A stretch of DNA of 64,000 nt from Thermosulfurimonas sp. F29 (GTDB lineage: Bacteria > Desulfobacterota > Thermodesulfobacteria > Thermodesulfobacteriales > Thermodesulfobacteriaceae), in contig NZ_JAIFYA010000001.1 in assembly GCF_019688735.1 (NCBI RefSeq), positions 62,001 through 126,000 of the forward strand, written 5' to 3'. The notes below the pieces were generated by a model. It had not been told where the DNA came from. It worked only from the letters and a program-made list of their open reading frames with translations, and made no database searches. This document shows, piece after piece, positions 9,380 to 20,069 of the stretch (positions are counted from its first letter, which is position 1; every line of letters starts with the position of its first letter). Position numbers and translations under genes: made by a program.

Positions 9380-10204
9380 CTAACCTTTCCGACGACGAAT
9401 TATGAACTTGTCCGAGGGCTTCTTGCCCCGGGTCTTGAGCCCCTTGGCCAGCTGCCCCCAGGGAGAACAGGGATGACGCCCACCGTGGGTGCGCCCCTCT
9501 CCACCACCCATGGGGTGATCCACCGGGTTCATGGCCACACCCCTCACCCGTGGACGCCGCCCGAGCCACCTCTTCCGTCCGGCCTTGCCCAGGGTCACAT
9601 TCTCCCAGTCGAGATTGCCCACCTGACCGATGGTGGCCCGGCAGCGCTCGTGCACCATCCGGATCTCTCCCGAGGGGAGCCTGAGGTGCACATAGTTGCC
9701 CTCCTTGCCCAGCACCTGGGCGAAGGCCCCGGCCGCCCGGGCCAGCTGCCCGCCCTTGCCGGGACGCAGCTCCACATTGTGCACCACCGTGCCCACGGGA
9801 ATGTTCTTGAGCGGCATGCAGTTCCCCACCTTGACCTCCACCTGCTCCCCGCTCATGACCACATCGCCCACCTTGAGCCCCTCGGGAGCCAGAATGTAAC
9901 GCTTCTCCCCGTCGGCGTACTGGAGAAGCGCGATGTTGGCCGACCGATTGGGATCGTACTCCAGGGCCACCACCCGGGCCGGCACCCCGTCCTTGTCCCG
10001 CTTGAAGTCGATGATCCGGTACATCCGCTTGTGCCCGCCACCGCGGTGACGGACCGTGATCCGCCCGTAACAGTTCCGCCCGCCGGTCTTCTTTAAAGGT
10101 TCCAGGAGCGACTTCTCCGGCTCCTTATCGGAAAGCTCCGGATTCACCAGATAGGTCTGAAACCGGCGACCCGGCGAAGTGGGCTTGCAGGTCTTAATGG
10201 GCAT
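9380..10204 (-). CDS. rplB: 50S ribosomal protein L2
   Basis: A 274-residue primary 23S rRNA-binding protein near the peptidyl-transferase centre. The conserved histidine-bearing motif [14 protein letters not shown] is intact near residue 230, and [18 protein letters not shown] and [20 protein letters not shown] are also diagnostic. It lies between rplW and rpsS. Confidence 0.98.
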   Translation of the reverse strand: MPIKTCKPTSPGRRFQTYLVNPELSDKEPEKSLLEPLKKTGGRNCYGRITVRHRGGGHKRMYRIIDFKRDKDGVPARVVALEYDPNRSANIALLQYADGEKRYILAPEGLKVGDVVMSGEQVEVKVGNCMPLKNIPVGTVVHNVELRPGKGGQLARAAGAFAQVLGKEGNYVHLRLPSGEIRMVHERCRATIGQVGNLDWENVTLGKAGRKRWLGRRPRVRGVAMNPVDHPMGGGEGRTHGGRHPCSPWGQLAKGLKTRGKKPSDKFIIRRRKG

Positions 10205-10212
10205 GGCTCACC

Positions 10213-10512
10213 TCACACCGTCTCAAAAAATTCTATACTCTGCCCCGGGGCCAGCTTCACGATGGCCTTCTTGCGGAGGGACCGCCGCCCCTCCCGCGGC
10301 CAGCGCCCCTTGGGCTTCCCCTTCACCCGAATGGTCCGCACCTTCTCCACCTTCACCTTGAAGAGATCCTCCACCGCCTTCCGGATCTCGATCTTGTTGG
10401 CCTCCGGATGCACCCAGAAGGTCACCTGGTTGTACTTCTCCTTCAGCCACATGGACTTCTCCGTGATCACCGGAGCCAAAATGATCTCCCTCGGATCCTT
10501 GGCCACGCTCAT
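10213..10512 (-). CDS. rplW: 50S ribosomal protein L23
   Basis: A 99-residue docking-site protein for trigger factor and SRP at the tunnel exit. It shows the typical [10 protein letters not shown] start, [20 protein letters not shown], and [16 protein letters not shown] before the last strand. The ATG overlaps the rplD stop by 4 bp. Confidence 0.97.
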   Translation of the reverse strand: MSVAKDPREIILAPVITEKSMWLKEKYNQVTFWVHPEANKIEIRKAVEDLFKVKVEKVRTIRVKGKPKGRWPREGRRSLRKKAIVKLAPGQSIEFFETV

Positions 10513-11141
10513 CGGGTTCTCCTTAACCTTTCTTCTATTTTGGGAAGCGCGTCCTGTTTCAGGATCAAATACTCGTGGTCCAGAATGTCGTAAACATTAA
10601 GCCCCTCCACGGCGAGCACCTTCACCTTGGGAAGATTCCTGGCGCTGTACTCCGCCACCAGATCCCGCTCCGGAACCACCACCAGGGCGTTCTGCGTGCC
10701 GAAACGATTCAGAAACTCCAGAAACTGCTTGGTTTTGGGCCTGTCCCCCAGACCGAAATCCGTGACCACATACACATGCCCCACCGCCACCCGGTTGGAA
10801 AGGGCCATCTTCAGGGCCAGACGACGCACCTTCTTGTTGAGCTTGAACTCGTAGCTCCGGGGTTTCGGCCCGAAAACCACGCCGCCACCCACCCAGTGCG
10901 GAGCGCGGATGGAGCCCTGCCTGGCCCGACCGGTGTGCTTCTGAGGCCAGGGCTTGCGTCCTCCTCCGCGCACCTCACCCCGGGTCTTGGTGCAGGCCGT
11001 GCCCGCCCGCCAACGCGCCCGCTGCCAGCGCACCACCTCGTGCAACAACCCCACCTTCACCGGCACGGCGTAAATGTCCTCGGGAAGTTCCACCTCACCC
11101 ACCTTTTCCTTCTGGCTGTTATACACATCCACCTTAGGCAT
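10509..11141 (-). CDS. rplD: 50S ribosomal protein L4
   Basis: A 210-residue exit-tunnel protein. The tunnel loop [20 protein letters not shown] and the [19 protein letters not shown] motif are unambiguous. In many bacteria L4 autogenously represses the S10 operon; I see no clear L4-responsive leader here because the S10 genes are fused downstream of str without a spacer. Confidence 0.98.
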   Translation of the reverse strand: MPKVDVYNSQKEKVGEVELPEDIYAVPVKVGLLHEVVRWQRARWRAGTACTKTRGEVRGGGRKPWPQKHTGRARQGSIRAPHWVGGGVVFGPKPRSYEFKLNKKVRRLALKMALSNRVAVGHVYVVTDFGLGDRPKTKQFLEFLNRFGTQNALVVVPERDLVAEYSARNLPKVKVLAVEGLNVYDILDHEYLILKQDALPKIEERLRRTR

Positions 11142-11155
11142 GGCCTGCCATCCTC

Positions 11156-11791
11156 CTACTTGAAGTACACCATCACCCAGCCGTTGGGCCAGCCGGGCAC
11201 CGCCCCCTTCACCAGAAGGAGATTCTTCTCCGGGATCACCTCCGCCACCAGGAGGTTCTTCACCGTCACGGTCTCGTTTCCGTAATGACCGGGCATCTTC
11301 TTGCCCTTGATAACCCGGCCCGGAAAAGTGCTGGGGCCGCTGGACCCCGGTTTCCGATGGACCTGCTTGGCTCCGTGACTCATGGGCTGCCGACTGAACC
11401 CCCAGCGCTTGATGGCCCCGGTAAACCCCCGACCCTTGCTCTTTCCCGTGACATCCACCCGCAGGCCCTTCTCCACCCCAAGGCTCTCAAGGGTCAGAAC
11501 CTGACCGGGCTTAAACTGCGAGGGATCCTCCACCCGAAACTCCCGCAGAATGTAAAAACCGTGATCGAGACCGGCCCGAAGGAAGTGCCCCCGCATCGGC
11601 TTGTTGAACTTGGTGAGCTTCCTGGGCATGAACCCCAGCTGCACCGCGTTGTAACCGTCGGTCTCCACCGTCTTCACCTGAACCACGGTGCAGGGCCCAA
11701 CCTCCAGCACCGTTACCGGCACCACCTCCCCGGCCTCGTTGAAGATCCGGGTCATGCCGAGTTTCCTTCCGATCAGACCTTCCACCATCAT
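11156..11791 (-). CDS. rplC: 50S ribosomal protein L3
   Basis: A 211-residue protein beginning (M)[20 protein letters not shown]. The central extension that reaches the peptidyl-transferase centre ([20 protein letters not shown]) and [15 protein letters not shown] are present. Two consecutive ATG codons make the exact start ambiguous by one residue. Confidence 0.98.
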   Translation of the reverse strand: MMVEGLIGRKLGMTRIFNEAGEVVPVTVLEVGPCTVVQVKTVETDGYNAVQLGFMPRKLTKFNKPMRGHFLRAGLDHGFYILREFRVEDPSQFKPGQVLTLESLGVEKGLRVDVTGKSKGRGFTGAIKRWGFSRQPMSHGAKQVHRKPGSSGPSTFPGRVIKGKKMPGHYGNETVTVKNLLVAEVIPEKNLLLVKGAVPGWPNGWVMVYFK

Positions 11792-11803
11792 GGCCCCGAC
11801 TCC

Positions 11804-12115
11804 TTATAGCTTGATCTCCACTTCCACTCCGGCCGGAAGCTCCAGCTGCATCAACGCATCTATGGTCTGCTGGGTGGGCTCGAGAATGTCCAGCAACCTC
11901 TTGTGCGTCCGGATCTCGAACTGCTCCCGGGAATTCTTGTCGATGTGCGGCGAACGCAGAACCGTCCACCGGCTGATCTTGGTGGGAAGCGGGATAGGCC
12001 CCACCACCCGTGCTCCCGTGTCCCGCGCCGTGCGCACGATCTCCGCCACCGACCGATCAAGCACCTTGTGGTCGTAAGCCTTCAATTTTATCCGTATCTT
12101 CTGCGCTGGTACCAT
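11804..12115 (-). CDS. rpsJ: 30S ribosomal protein S10 (NusE)
   Basis: A 103-residue protein acting in the 30S head and, as NusE, in antitermination. I start it at the ATG at 12115 ([20 protein letters not shown]), which lies after the tuf stop at 12138. A longer open frame runs back into tuf and is rejected. The conserved [20 protein letters not shown] and [14 protein letters not shown] are visible. It is followed by rplC, with no promoter-like spacer between str and S10 genes. Confidence 0.97.
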   Translation of the reverse strand: MVPAQKIRIKLKAYDHKVLDRSVAEIVRTARDTGARVVGPIPLPTKISRWTVLRSPHIDKNSREQFEIRTHKRLLDILEPTQQTIDALMQLELPAGVEVEIKL

Positions 12116-12137
12116 GGCCTTCCTCGCCCACCCCTGG

Positions 12138-13337
<1,200 letters not shown>

Positions 13338-13349
13338 CTCTTACCTCCC

Positions 13350-15434
13350 CTACACCCCTTTGGCTTTCTTTATGATGTCCTCGGCCAGATGGGCCGGCAC
13401 CTTCTCGTAGTGCGAAAACTGCATGGTAAAGTTGGCTCGCCCCTGCGTCAGCGACCGCAATTGTGTAGCATATCCGAACATTTCCGCAAGGGGGACGAAG
13501 GCCCGGATCACCTTTACATTCCCCCGCGCATCCATACCCTCCACCTTTCCGCGCCGGGAGGAAATGTCCCCCAGCACATCCCCCAGGTATTCCTCCGGGG
13601 TCACCACCTCGAGCTTCATGATGGGTTCAAGGAGAACCGGATTGGCCTTTCTCGCGGCCTCCTTGAAACCCAGGGAGCCCGCAATGGCGAAGGCCAGCTC
13701 CGAAGAGTCCACCTCGTGATAGCTTCCGTCCACCAGCCGCACCCGCACATCCACCACCGGGTAGCCGGCCAGCACCCCCTGCTCCATGGCCTCGCGCACG
13801 CCCTTTTCCACCGCCGGAATAAACTCCTTGGGAATGGCTCCCCCCACGATCTCGGAGACGAACTCAAAACCCTTCCCGGGATTGGGCTCAAGCACCAGCT
13901 TCACATGTCCGTACTGCCCGCGACCACCGGTCTGCTTGATGTACTTACCCTCGGCCTCGGCGGAGGTGGTAATGGTCTCCTTGTAGGCCACCTCCGGGCG
14001 ACCCACATTCACCCCCACCTTGAACTCCCGCACCAGCCGATCCACGATGATCTCAAGATGCAGCTCGCCCATCCCCCAGATGAGGGTCTGCCCGGTCTCC
14101 TGATCGGTCTGGACCCGGAAGGAGGGATCCTCGAGAGCGATCTTCTGGAGGGCGTTGGCCAGTTTTTCCTGATCGGCCTTGGTCTTGGGCTCCACCGCCA
14201 CCGAGATAACCGGATCAGGGATCTCGAGTTTCTCTAGCTCTATGGGCTTGGTCTCGTCGCACAGGGTGTCTCCGGTGGTGGTGACCCGCAACCCCAGCGC
14301 CGCCACGATGTCCCCGGCCTCGGCGCTGGTGATCTCCTCCCGATGCTTGGCGTGCATGCGCACCAGACGCCCGATCCGCTCCCTCTTGCGCTTGGTGGAA
14401 TTGTAAACGGTAACCCCGGACTCGAGCTTCCCGGAATAGATCCTGAGAAAGGTAAGGGTTCCCACATAGGGATCGGTCATGATCTTGAAGGCCAGGGCCG
14501 CAAGCGGACCCTCGGGATCGGTAATCCGCTCCTCCACCTCACCGGTGTCCGGATTGAAACCCTTCACCGGCGGGATGTCGAGCGGCGAGGGCAGGTAGTC
14601 CACGATGGCATCGAGCAGGGGCTGCACCCCCTTGTTCTTGAAGGCCGAACCGCAGAGCACCGGAACTATCTTAAAGGCCAGCGTCCCCTCGCGCACGGCC
14701 TTCTTGATCTCCTCCTCGGAGATCTCCTCCCCCTCGAGGTACTTCTCCATGATCTCGTCGTTGATGTCCGCCAGGGTCTCCAGAAGATTGGTCCGGTATT
14801 CCTCGGCCTTGTCTCTGAGGTCCGCGGGGATCTCCTCGAAGTGATACTTGGCCCCCAGGGTCTCCTCCTCCCAGACGATGGCCTTCATGCCGACGAGATC
14901 CACCACCCCCACGAAGCTGTCCTCGGCCCCGATGGGGATCTGAAGGGGAAGAGGAGTGGCCCCGAGACGGGTCCTGATCTCCTCCACCACCCGCTCGAAG
15001 TTAGCCCCCAGGCGGTCCATCTTGTTTACGAAGGCGATGCGGGGGACCTTGTACTTGTTGGCCTGACGCCAGACGGTCTCGGACTGAGGCTCCACCCCGC
15101 CCACGGCACAGAAAATAACCACCGCCCCGTCGAGCACCCGCAGGCTCCGCTCCACCTCGATGGTGAAGTCCACATGGCCGGGAGTGTCGATGATGTTGAT
15201 CTTGTGCCCCTTCCAGAAACAGGTCGTGGCCGCCGAGGTAATGGTGATCCCCCGCTCCTGCTCCTGCGGCAGGAAGTCCATGGTGGCCGTGCCCTCGTGG
15301 ACCTCGCCGATCTTGTGCGTCCGCCCGGTATAGTAAAGGACGCGCTCGGTGGTGGTGGTCTTCCCCGCGTCGATGTGGGCCACGAAACCGATGTTGCGCG
15401 TGAGCTTCAGTTTTTTCAGGGATTCCGCATCCAT
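13350..15434 (-). CDS. fusA: Elongation factor G
   Basis: The 694-residue translocase GTPase. The G1 motif [20 protein letters not shown] is near residue 20, [14 protein letters not shown] (switch region), DTPGHVDF and NKMDRLG follow, and domain IV contains [16 protein letters not shown]. Length and motif order are those of canonical EF-G rather than the EF-G2 paralogue. It lies between rpsG and tuf. A hairpin candidate occupies the 96-bp spacer in front of it. Confidence 0.98.
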   Translation of the reverse strand: MDAESLKKLKLTRNIGFVAHIDAGKTTTTERVLYYTGRTHKIGEVHEGTATMDFLPQEQERGITITSAATTCFWKGHKINIIDTPGHVDFTIEVERSLRVLDGAVVIFCAVGGVEPQSETVWRQANKYKVPRIAFVNKMDRLGANFERVVEEIRTRLGATPLPLQIPIGAEDSFVGVVDLVGMKAIVWEEETLGAKYHFEEIPADLRDKAEEYRTNLLETLADINDEIMEKYLEGEEISEEEIKKAVREGTLAFKIVPVLCGSAFKNKGVQPLLDAIVDYLPSPLDIPPVKGFNPDTGEVEERITDPEGPLAALAFKIMTDPYVGTLTFLRIYSGKLESGVTVYNSTKRKRERIGRLVRMHAKHREEITSAEAGDIVAALGLRVTTTGDTLCDETKPIELEKLEIPDPVISVAVEPKTKADQEKLANALQKIALEDPSFRVQTDQETGQTLIWGMGELHLEIIVDRLVREFKVGVNVGRPEVAYKETITTSAEAEGKYIKQTGGRGQYGHVKLVLEPNPGKGFEFVSEIVGGAIPKEFIPAVEKGVREAMEQGVLAGYPVVDVRVRLVDGSYHEVDSSELAFAIAGSLGFKEAARKANPVLLEPIMKLEVVTPEEYLGDVLGDISSRRGKVEGMDARGNVKVIRAFVPLAEMFGYATQLRSLTQGRANFTMQFSHYEKVPAHLAEDIIKKAKGV

Positions 15435-15476
15435 GGTCCCTCTCTCGCCTCCTTAATTTCAAACATCAAAATAAAC

Positions 15477-15503
15477 GCCCCCGCCTCGGATCTCGCCGGG
15501 GGC
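15477..15503 (-). terminator. Hairpin in the rpsG-fusA spacer, possible internal terminator
   Basis: The minus strand has a 7-bp GC stem (GCCCCCG paired with CGGGGGC) with a 13-base loop that can pair further, followed by GTTTATTTTG at 15476-15467. It lies between the end of rpsG and the start of fusA. As the U-run is interrupted, it could work as a partial terminator or processing site that lowers elongation-factor and downstream ribosomal gene expression relative to S12/S7. This is inferred from sequence alone. Confidence 0.5.
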
Positions 15504-15530
15504 TTCTAAATTACCCTCAGGACCGGCCGC

Positions 15531-16007
<477 letters not shown>

Positions 16008-16018
16008 TCAACTCTCCT

Positions 16019-16390
16019 TTACTTCGGTCTGGGAGCTCCGTACTTGGAGCGGGACTTGCGACGATCCTGCACGCCCGCAGCGTCAAGCGCGCCCCGAATG
16101 ATCTTGTAACGCACCCCGGGAAGGTCCTTAACACGACCCCCGCGCACCAGAACCACCGAGTGCTCCTGCAGGTTGTGCCCGATACCGGGAATGTAGGCCG
16201 TCACCTCGATCCCGTTGGTAAGGCGCACCCGCGCCACCTTCCGGAGCGCAGAGTTGGGCTTCTTCGGGGTGGTGGTGTACACCCTTACGCACACCCCCCG
16301 CTTCTGCGGACAACCCTCCAGGGCCGGCGACTTGGACTTCGACTTTCTCTTCTTCCGCCCGTATCTTACCAGCTGGTTAAAGGTCGGCAT
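16019..16390 (-). CDS. rpsL: 30S ribosomal protein S12
   Basis: A 123-residue decoding-centre protein and first gene of the fused str-S10-spc operon. The start is the ATG at 16390 ([20 protein letters not shown]). The frame is open for another 51 codons upstream, but that stretch contains the promoter and leader hairpin and is not coding. The decoding loop [17 protein letters not shown] and [11 protein letters not shown] are wild type, so no streptomycin-resistance substitution is evident. Confidence 0.98.
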   Translation of the reverse strand: MPTFNQLVRYGRKKRKSKSKSPALEGCPQKRGVCVRVYTTTPKKPNSALRKVARVRLTNGIEVTAYIPGIGHNLQEHSVVLVRGGRVKDLPGVRYKIIRGALDAAGVQDRRKSRSKYGAPRPK

Positions 16391-16414
16391 CTTCCTTCCC
16401 CGAATAAAAGTCTT

Positions 16415-16449
16415 AAAAAAACCCCTTCGGGACCCCGTCCCGCAAGAGG
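16415..16449 (-). terminator. Terminator-like hairpin in the rpsL leader (possible attenuator)
   Basis: On the minus strand, CCTCTT-G-CGGGAC, a GGG loop, then GTCCCG-AAGGGG form a stem of about 12 pairs (one G bulge, one G-U) directly followed by seven T residues at 16421-16415. It sits between the predicted transcription start (about 16451) and the rpsL ATG (16390). It has the form of an intrinsic terminator read by the ribosomal operon itself, so it may attenuate the operon. Alternatively it is a 5'-end stabilising hairpin. Confidence 0.6.
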
Positions 16450-16457
16450 CGACCTCA

Positions 16458-16486
16458 TATATACCGGGCCTTCCCGCCCTTGTCAA
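16458..16486 (-). promoter_or_regulatory. Sigma-70-type promoter of the str-S10-spc operon
   Basis: A perfect -35 TTGACA (16486-16481), 17-bp spacer and -10 TATATA (16463-16458) on the minus strand, followed by TGAGG. The predicted start is near 16451, giving a leader of about 60 bases to rpsL. A second, weaker candidate (TTTCCA, 18-bp spacer, perfect TATAAT at 16550-16545) lies just upstream on the same strand. Confidence 0.8.
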
Positions 16487-16536
16487 GCGGGCTAAGGGCT
16501 TTCCGCCCGCACCAGATCGGTGGCCGAGAGGATAGC

Positions 16537-16565
16537 TTGCCAAAATTATACCTCTTTTATATAAA
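16537..16565 (+). promoter_or_regulatory. Promoter of the NSS transporter operon
   Basis: Plus strand TTGCCA (16537-16542), 17-bp spacer, TATAAA (16560-16565). Transcription would start near 16572, after an ATG at 16568, which supports the downstream ATG at 16601 as the true transporter start. It overlaps the second candidate promoter reading towards rpsL, so the two divergent operons may compete. Confidence 0.6.
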
Positions 16566-16600
16566 AAATGGAAACCTCCCTACACGCGAGGAGCCGGACA

Positions 16601-18133
16601 ATGGAAAAGAGGGAACACTGGGGGTCGCGGATCGGGCTCATTCTGGCCATGGCGGGAAACGCGGTGGGGCTGGGCAACTTCCTGCGCTTCCCCACGCAGG
16701 CCGCCCAGAACGGGGGCGGGGTCTTCATGATCCCCTACATGATCTCGTTGCTCCTCATCGCCATCCCCCTCATGTGGGTGGAGTGGGGGATCGGGCGCTA
16801 CGGAGGGGTGCGCGGACACGGCACCACCCCGGCCATCTTCGGGCTCCTCTGGAAAAATCCCCTCTCCCGCTATGTGGGGGTGCTGGGGCTCTTCGTGCCC
16901 TTCGTGGTGGCCTGCTACTATGTCTACATCGAGTCCTGGACCCTGGGCTACGCCTTCTTCGCCCTTGCGGGAAAACTTCCCCAGGTGGCGGCGTCCGGAG
17001 CGGCCTCCTCGGAGGAATACCTTCGCCCCTTCAGGGAGTTTCTGGCCCGCTACACCGGGATGCGGGGGGGAGGGCTCTACCATCCCTCCCTTGCGGCCTA
17101 CCTTTTCTTCCTCCTTACCATGCTCCTCAACTACCTCATCCTGGTGAAGGGTATCTCCGGCGGGATCGAACGTTTCGCCAAGGTGGCCATGCCCGTTCTT
17201 TTCGGGCTGGCCATCGTGCTCATGATGCGGGTGATCACCCTCAAGACCCCTCACGGAAGCGCGGTGGAGGGGCTCAACTTCCTCTGGGAGCCCAAGTGGC
17301 ACCAGCTGGCCAACCCCAGGGTGTGGCTGGCCGCGGCCGGACAGGTCTTTTTCACCCTGAGTCTGGGCTTCGGGGCCATCATTACCTACGCCTCCTATCT
17401 CAAGCGCAACGACGATCTCACCCTTTCGGCGCTCACGGCCTCCTCCCTTAACGAATTTGCGGAGATCATCCTGGGAGGTTCCATAGCCATTCCCGCGGCG
17501 GCGGCCTTCTTCGGGGTGGCCGCGGCTCAAACCATTGCCGCAAGCGGGGCCTTCAATCTGGCCTTCGTGAGCCTTCCGGCCATCTTCGCCAATCTTCCCG
17601 CCGGCTCCCTCCTGGGCTTCTTCTGGTTCATCCTGCTCTTCTTCGCGGGCATCACCTCCTCGGTGGCCATCACCCAGCCGGTGATCGCCTTCCTGGAGGA
17701 CGAATTCCGCTGGTCGCGCACCCGGGCGGTCACCGCCACCGTGCTTCTCCTCCTCGCCCTGGCTCACCTTCCCATCCTGCTCCCCAAGGCCCTCGACGAG
17801 ATGGATTTCTGGGCCGGTACCTTCTTCGTGGTGGTCTTCGCCCTGTGCGAAGTCCTGGTCTTCTTCTGGGCCTTCGAGCCCTCGGCAGCCTGGCGGGAAA
17901 TCAACCGGGGCGGTCTCATCAAGCTTCCCAGGGTATTTTTCTTCATCATGCGGTATGTCACGCCCTTTTTCCTCTCCATCATCACCGGTTGGTGGCTCTT
18001 CAGAGAGCTTCCAGATTACCTCCGGGGAACCTCACCGGTGGTGTGGGTGACCCGGGGGGTGCTCGCGGCCATCTTTCTGGGCTTTGTACTGCTGGTCCAT
18101 CTCTCCCGAAAGGAGAATCGTCATGGACGGTAG
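16601..18133 (+). CDS. Neurotransmitter:sodium symporter (NSS) family amino-acid transporter
   Basis: A 510-residue inner-membrane protein with about 12 hydrophobic spans. The TM1 sodium/substrate motif NAVGLGNFLRFP is close to the N-terminus, preceded by EHWGSRIGLILAMAG as in LeuT relatives. I start it at 16601, which has AGGAG seven bases upstream; an in-frame ATG at 16568 lies before the predicted transcription start. The family imports amino acids with Na+, but the substrate cannot be read from sequence. The C-terminus overlaps a small membrane-protein gene by 11 bp. The pairing of a long-form bacterial NSS with a tiny partner resembles the MetP-MetS methionine/alanine system. Confidence 0.92.
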   Translation: MEKREHWGSRIGLILAMAGNAVGLGNFLRFPTQAAQNGGGVFMIPYMISLLLIAIPLMWVEWGIGRYGGVRGHGTTPAIFGLLWKNPLSRYVGVLGLFVPFVVACYYVYIESWTLGYAFFALAGKLPQVAASGAASSEEYLRPFREFLARYTGMRGGGLYHPSLAAYLFFLLTMLLNYLILVKGISGGIERFAKVAMPVLFGLAIVLMMRVITLKTPHGSAVEGLNFLWEPKWHQLANPRVWLAAAGQVFFTLSLGFGAIITYASYLKRNDDLTLSALTASSLNEFAEIILGGSIAIPAAAAFFGVAAAQTIAASGAFNLAFVSLPAIFANLPAGSLLGFFWFILLFFAGITSSVAITQPVIAFLEDEFRWSRTRAVTATVLLLLALAHLPILLPKALDEMDFWAGTFFVVVFALCEVLVFFWAFEPSAAWREINRGGLIKLPRVFFFIMRYVTPFFLSIITGWWLFRELPDYLRGTSPVVWVTRGVLAAIFLGFVLLVHLSRKENRHGR

Positions 18134-18254
18134 CGCCCTCCTTTTTATGCTGATCTCCTGGAACATAGTGATCGGTCTCTGCACCTTTTGTTTCACTAGA
18201 ATGTTCACCGCCGGAGATCCCGGTGCCGCCCGAGGCCGCCGACGGAAAAAGTAG
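18123..18254 (+). CDS. Small single-span partner of the NSS transporter (MetS-like)
   Basis: A 43-codon gene starting with ATG at 18123, preceded by a strong AAGGAG seven bases upstream. The product has a short N-terminus (MDGSA), one hydrophobic span of about 22 residues (LLFMLISWNIVIGLC then TFCFTRMF) and a basic tail ending RGRRRKK, so the tail is expected in the cytoplasm. It overlaps the transporter end by 11 bp and the rarA start by 32 bp. Size, topology and position match the small accessory subunits of bacterial NSS symporters (MetS type). The role is inferred from context. Confidence 0.8.
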   Translation: MDGSALLFMLISWNIVIGLCTFCFTRMFTAGDPGAARGRRRKK

Positions 18255-19551
18255 CCTCTTTGCCCCGAGGCCGCCCCTTGCCGAAAGGCTAAGGCCCCGG
18301 AGTTTTTCCGAATTCCTGGGGCAGCCCCACCTCCTCGGCAAGGGCCGACTCCTGACCCGCATCATCTCCCACGGAAAACTTCCCTCCCTCATTCTCTGGG
18401 GGCCACCGGGCTGCGGGAAGACCACCCTGGCAAAGCTTCTGGCAAAAGAGGCAGGGGCCCATCTCGCCACCCTTTCGGCCGTGGATTCCGGGGTAAAGGA
18501 CCTGCGGAAGGTGGTGGAGGAGGCCCGGAGGAGGGCATCCCTCGGCCGCAAAACCGTGCTCTTCATCGACGAGATCCACCGCTTCAACAAGGCCCAGCAG
18601 GACTTCCTCCTTCCCTATGTGGAAGACGGCACGGTGACCCTCATCGGGGCCACCACCGAGAACCCCTCCTTTTCGGTGATCGCCCCCCTTCTTTCCCGCT
18701 GCCGGGTGGTGGTTCTGAACCCCTTGAGTCCCGAGGACATACGCGTGCTCCTTGAGAGGGCCCTGCGGGACCCCGAAAGGGGCTACGGCCGGGAGAAGGT
18801 AGAGGTCGAGCCGGGGGTACTGGAGCTTCTGGCGGAGGCCGCGGAGGGGGACGCCCGGGTGGCCCTGAATTATCTTGAGACCCTGGTGGAAAGCACCGCC
18901 CCGGAGGAGGACGGGATCCGGCGTATTCGGAAGGAGGACCTTGCGCGCCTCGCCGGCGAAAAGCCCCTGCGACACGACCGGAGCGGCGAGGAACACTACA
19001 ACCTGCTCTCGGCCTTTCACAAGAGTTTGCGGGGAAGCGACCCGGACGCGGCCCTCTACTGGATGGTGCGTCTGCTCGAGGCCGGGGAGGATCCCCGGGT
19101 AATACTGCGGCGGATACTGGCCGCCGCCTCGGAGGATGTGGGAAACGCCGACCCCATGGCGCTTTTGGTGGCGGTGGCCGCGAAGGAGGCCTACGAGTTT
19201 CTGGGAAGTCCGGAGGGGGAGCTGGCCCTGGCCCAGGCGGCGGTCTATGTGGCCTGCGCCCCCAAGAGCAACGCCGTCTATCGGGGGCTCGCCGCGGCCC
19301 GGGAGGATGTCCGCCGCCACGGGGCTCTCCCGGTGCCCATGCACCTGCGCAACCCCGTAACCGCCCTCATGCGGGCCCTGGGCTACGGCAAGGGCTACAG
19401 GTACGCCCACGATTACCCCAGCGGCTTCGTCGAACAGCAATACCTTCCGGACGAACTAAGGGACCGCCGCTACTATCGCCCCACCGACCGCGGCTTTGAG
19501 GCCACCATTCGGGAGAGGCTCCTCAAGTGGTGGCGGGGGAGGAAGGGATAA
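18223..19551 (+). CDS. rarA: Replication-associated recombination protein A (RarA/MgsA), AAA+ ATPase
   Basis: A 442-residue clamp-loader-like ATPase that acts at stalled replication forks. Walker A GPPGCGKTT is near residue 65, Walker B with the family-specific DEIHRFNKAQQD near 120 and sensor 1 GATTENPSF follow. The C-terminal domain contains KSLRGSDPDAALYWMVRLLEAGEDP and LPVPMHLRNPVT, all RarA signatures. The start is a GTG at 18223 with GGAG upstream, lying inside the small MetS-like gene, so translation is probably coupled to it. Confidence 0.95.
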   Translation: MPPEAADGKSSLFAPRPPLAERLRPRSFSEFLGQPHLLGKGRLLTRIISHGKLPSLILWGPPGCGKTTLAKLLAKEAGAHLATLSAVDSGVKDLRKVVEEARRRASLGRKTVLFIDEIHRFNKAQQDFLLPYVEDGTVTLIGATTENPSFSVIAPLLSRCRVVVLNPLSPEDIRVLLERALRDPERGYGREKVEVEPGVLELLAEAAEGDARVALNYLETLVESTAPEEDGIRRIRKEDLARLAGEKPLRHDRSGEEHYNLLSAFHKSLRGSDPDAALYWMVRLLEAGEDPRVILRRILAAASEDVGNADPMALLVAVAAKEAYEFLGSPEGELALAQAAVYVACAPKSNAVYRGLAAAREDVRRHGALPVPMHLRNPVTALMRALGYGKGYRYAHDYPSGFVEQQYLPDELRDRRYYRPTDRGFEATIRERLLKWWRGRKG

Positions 19552-19617
19552 AGAGTATCTTGACCTAAACGCCTTGTGGTTTACCCTTAAGTAAGAAATC
19601 CCGGTAAGGAACAAGTT

Positions 19618-19860
19618 ATGCCTTTGGCTACCGTGACGAGTAAAGGCCAGATTACCCTCCCTAAGCCTGTAAGGGAGGCTTTAAAGTTGAGAATAGGCGA
19701 CAAGGTAGAGATCACCATTGAAGACGGAAAAGCCGTACTGAGACCGCTTTCGAAAAGGGTTGAAGAGGTTTTCGGAAAGCTTTCCCGGGAAGGTAAAGGT
19801 TATACTGTTGAGGAAATGGATGCTCACCTCAAAGAGGAAATCAAAAGGCGCTGGAAATGA
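19618..19860 (+). CDS. AbrB/SpoVT-type antitoxin (VapB-like)
   Basis: An 80-residue protein with an N-terminal swapped-hairpin DNA-binding domain ([29 protein letters not shown], given here as motif positions 4-32 with key residues TSKGQITLP) and a charged C-terminal tail that would wrap the toxin. A good ribosome-binding site (AAGGA) precedes it. The gene is visibly less GC-rich than its neighbours. Its stop overlaps the next start as ATGA, the usual VapBC arrangement, but the toxin is broken, so this is now a solitary antitoxin or autorepressor. Confidence 0.9.
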   Translation: MPLATVTSKGQITLPKPVREALKLRIGDKVEITIEDGKAVLRPLSKRVEEVFGKLSREGKGYTVEEMDAHLKEEIKRRWK

Positions 19861-20068
19861 AAGCCCTGGATACGAATATTCTAATCAGGTTCGTAACAAA
19901 GGACGACGAAGCCCAGGCCCAGAAAGTATTAAATCTTTTTAAGGATGCCGAAAAGTAGATCTGGCCGATATCCTTATCGCCTGCTCCGCGAAATGGGCAG
20001 GATGTCAAAAGGTAGTCACTTTCGACAAACGGGCCGCTCGGCTCGAACTTTTTGAATTACTGACCTAA
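19857..20068 (+). pseudogene. PIN-domain toxin (VapC) remnant with internal deletion
   Basis: From the ATG at 19857 the frame reads [20 protein letters not shown] and stops after 33 residues (TAG at 19956). Immediately after, another frame reads [20 protein letters not shown] then VTFDKRAARLELFELLT and stops at 20068. These are the N-terminal (first catalytic Asp, LDTNIL) and C-terminal (DLADILIA, VTFD) ends of a PIN RNase of about 130 residues. Roughly 60-70 central residues, including the usual acidic residue in the middle, are missing and the two ends are out of frame. The toxin is therefore inactive. Confidence 0.85.
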
Positions 20069-20069
20069 C

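Noticed and set aside
16391-16543. N-terminal extension of S12 by 51 codons
   Set aside because: The stretch contains the promoter and leader hairpin, does not resemble S12, and the canonical MPTFNQL start follows.
16505-16545. tRNA-like fragment (GGTGGCCGAGAGG resembles a Ser-tRNA D-arm)
   Set aside because: No acceptor stem, anticodon or T-arm can be found around it; at most a chance match or old remnant.
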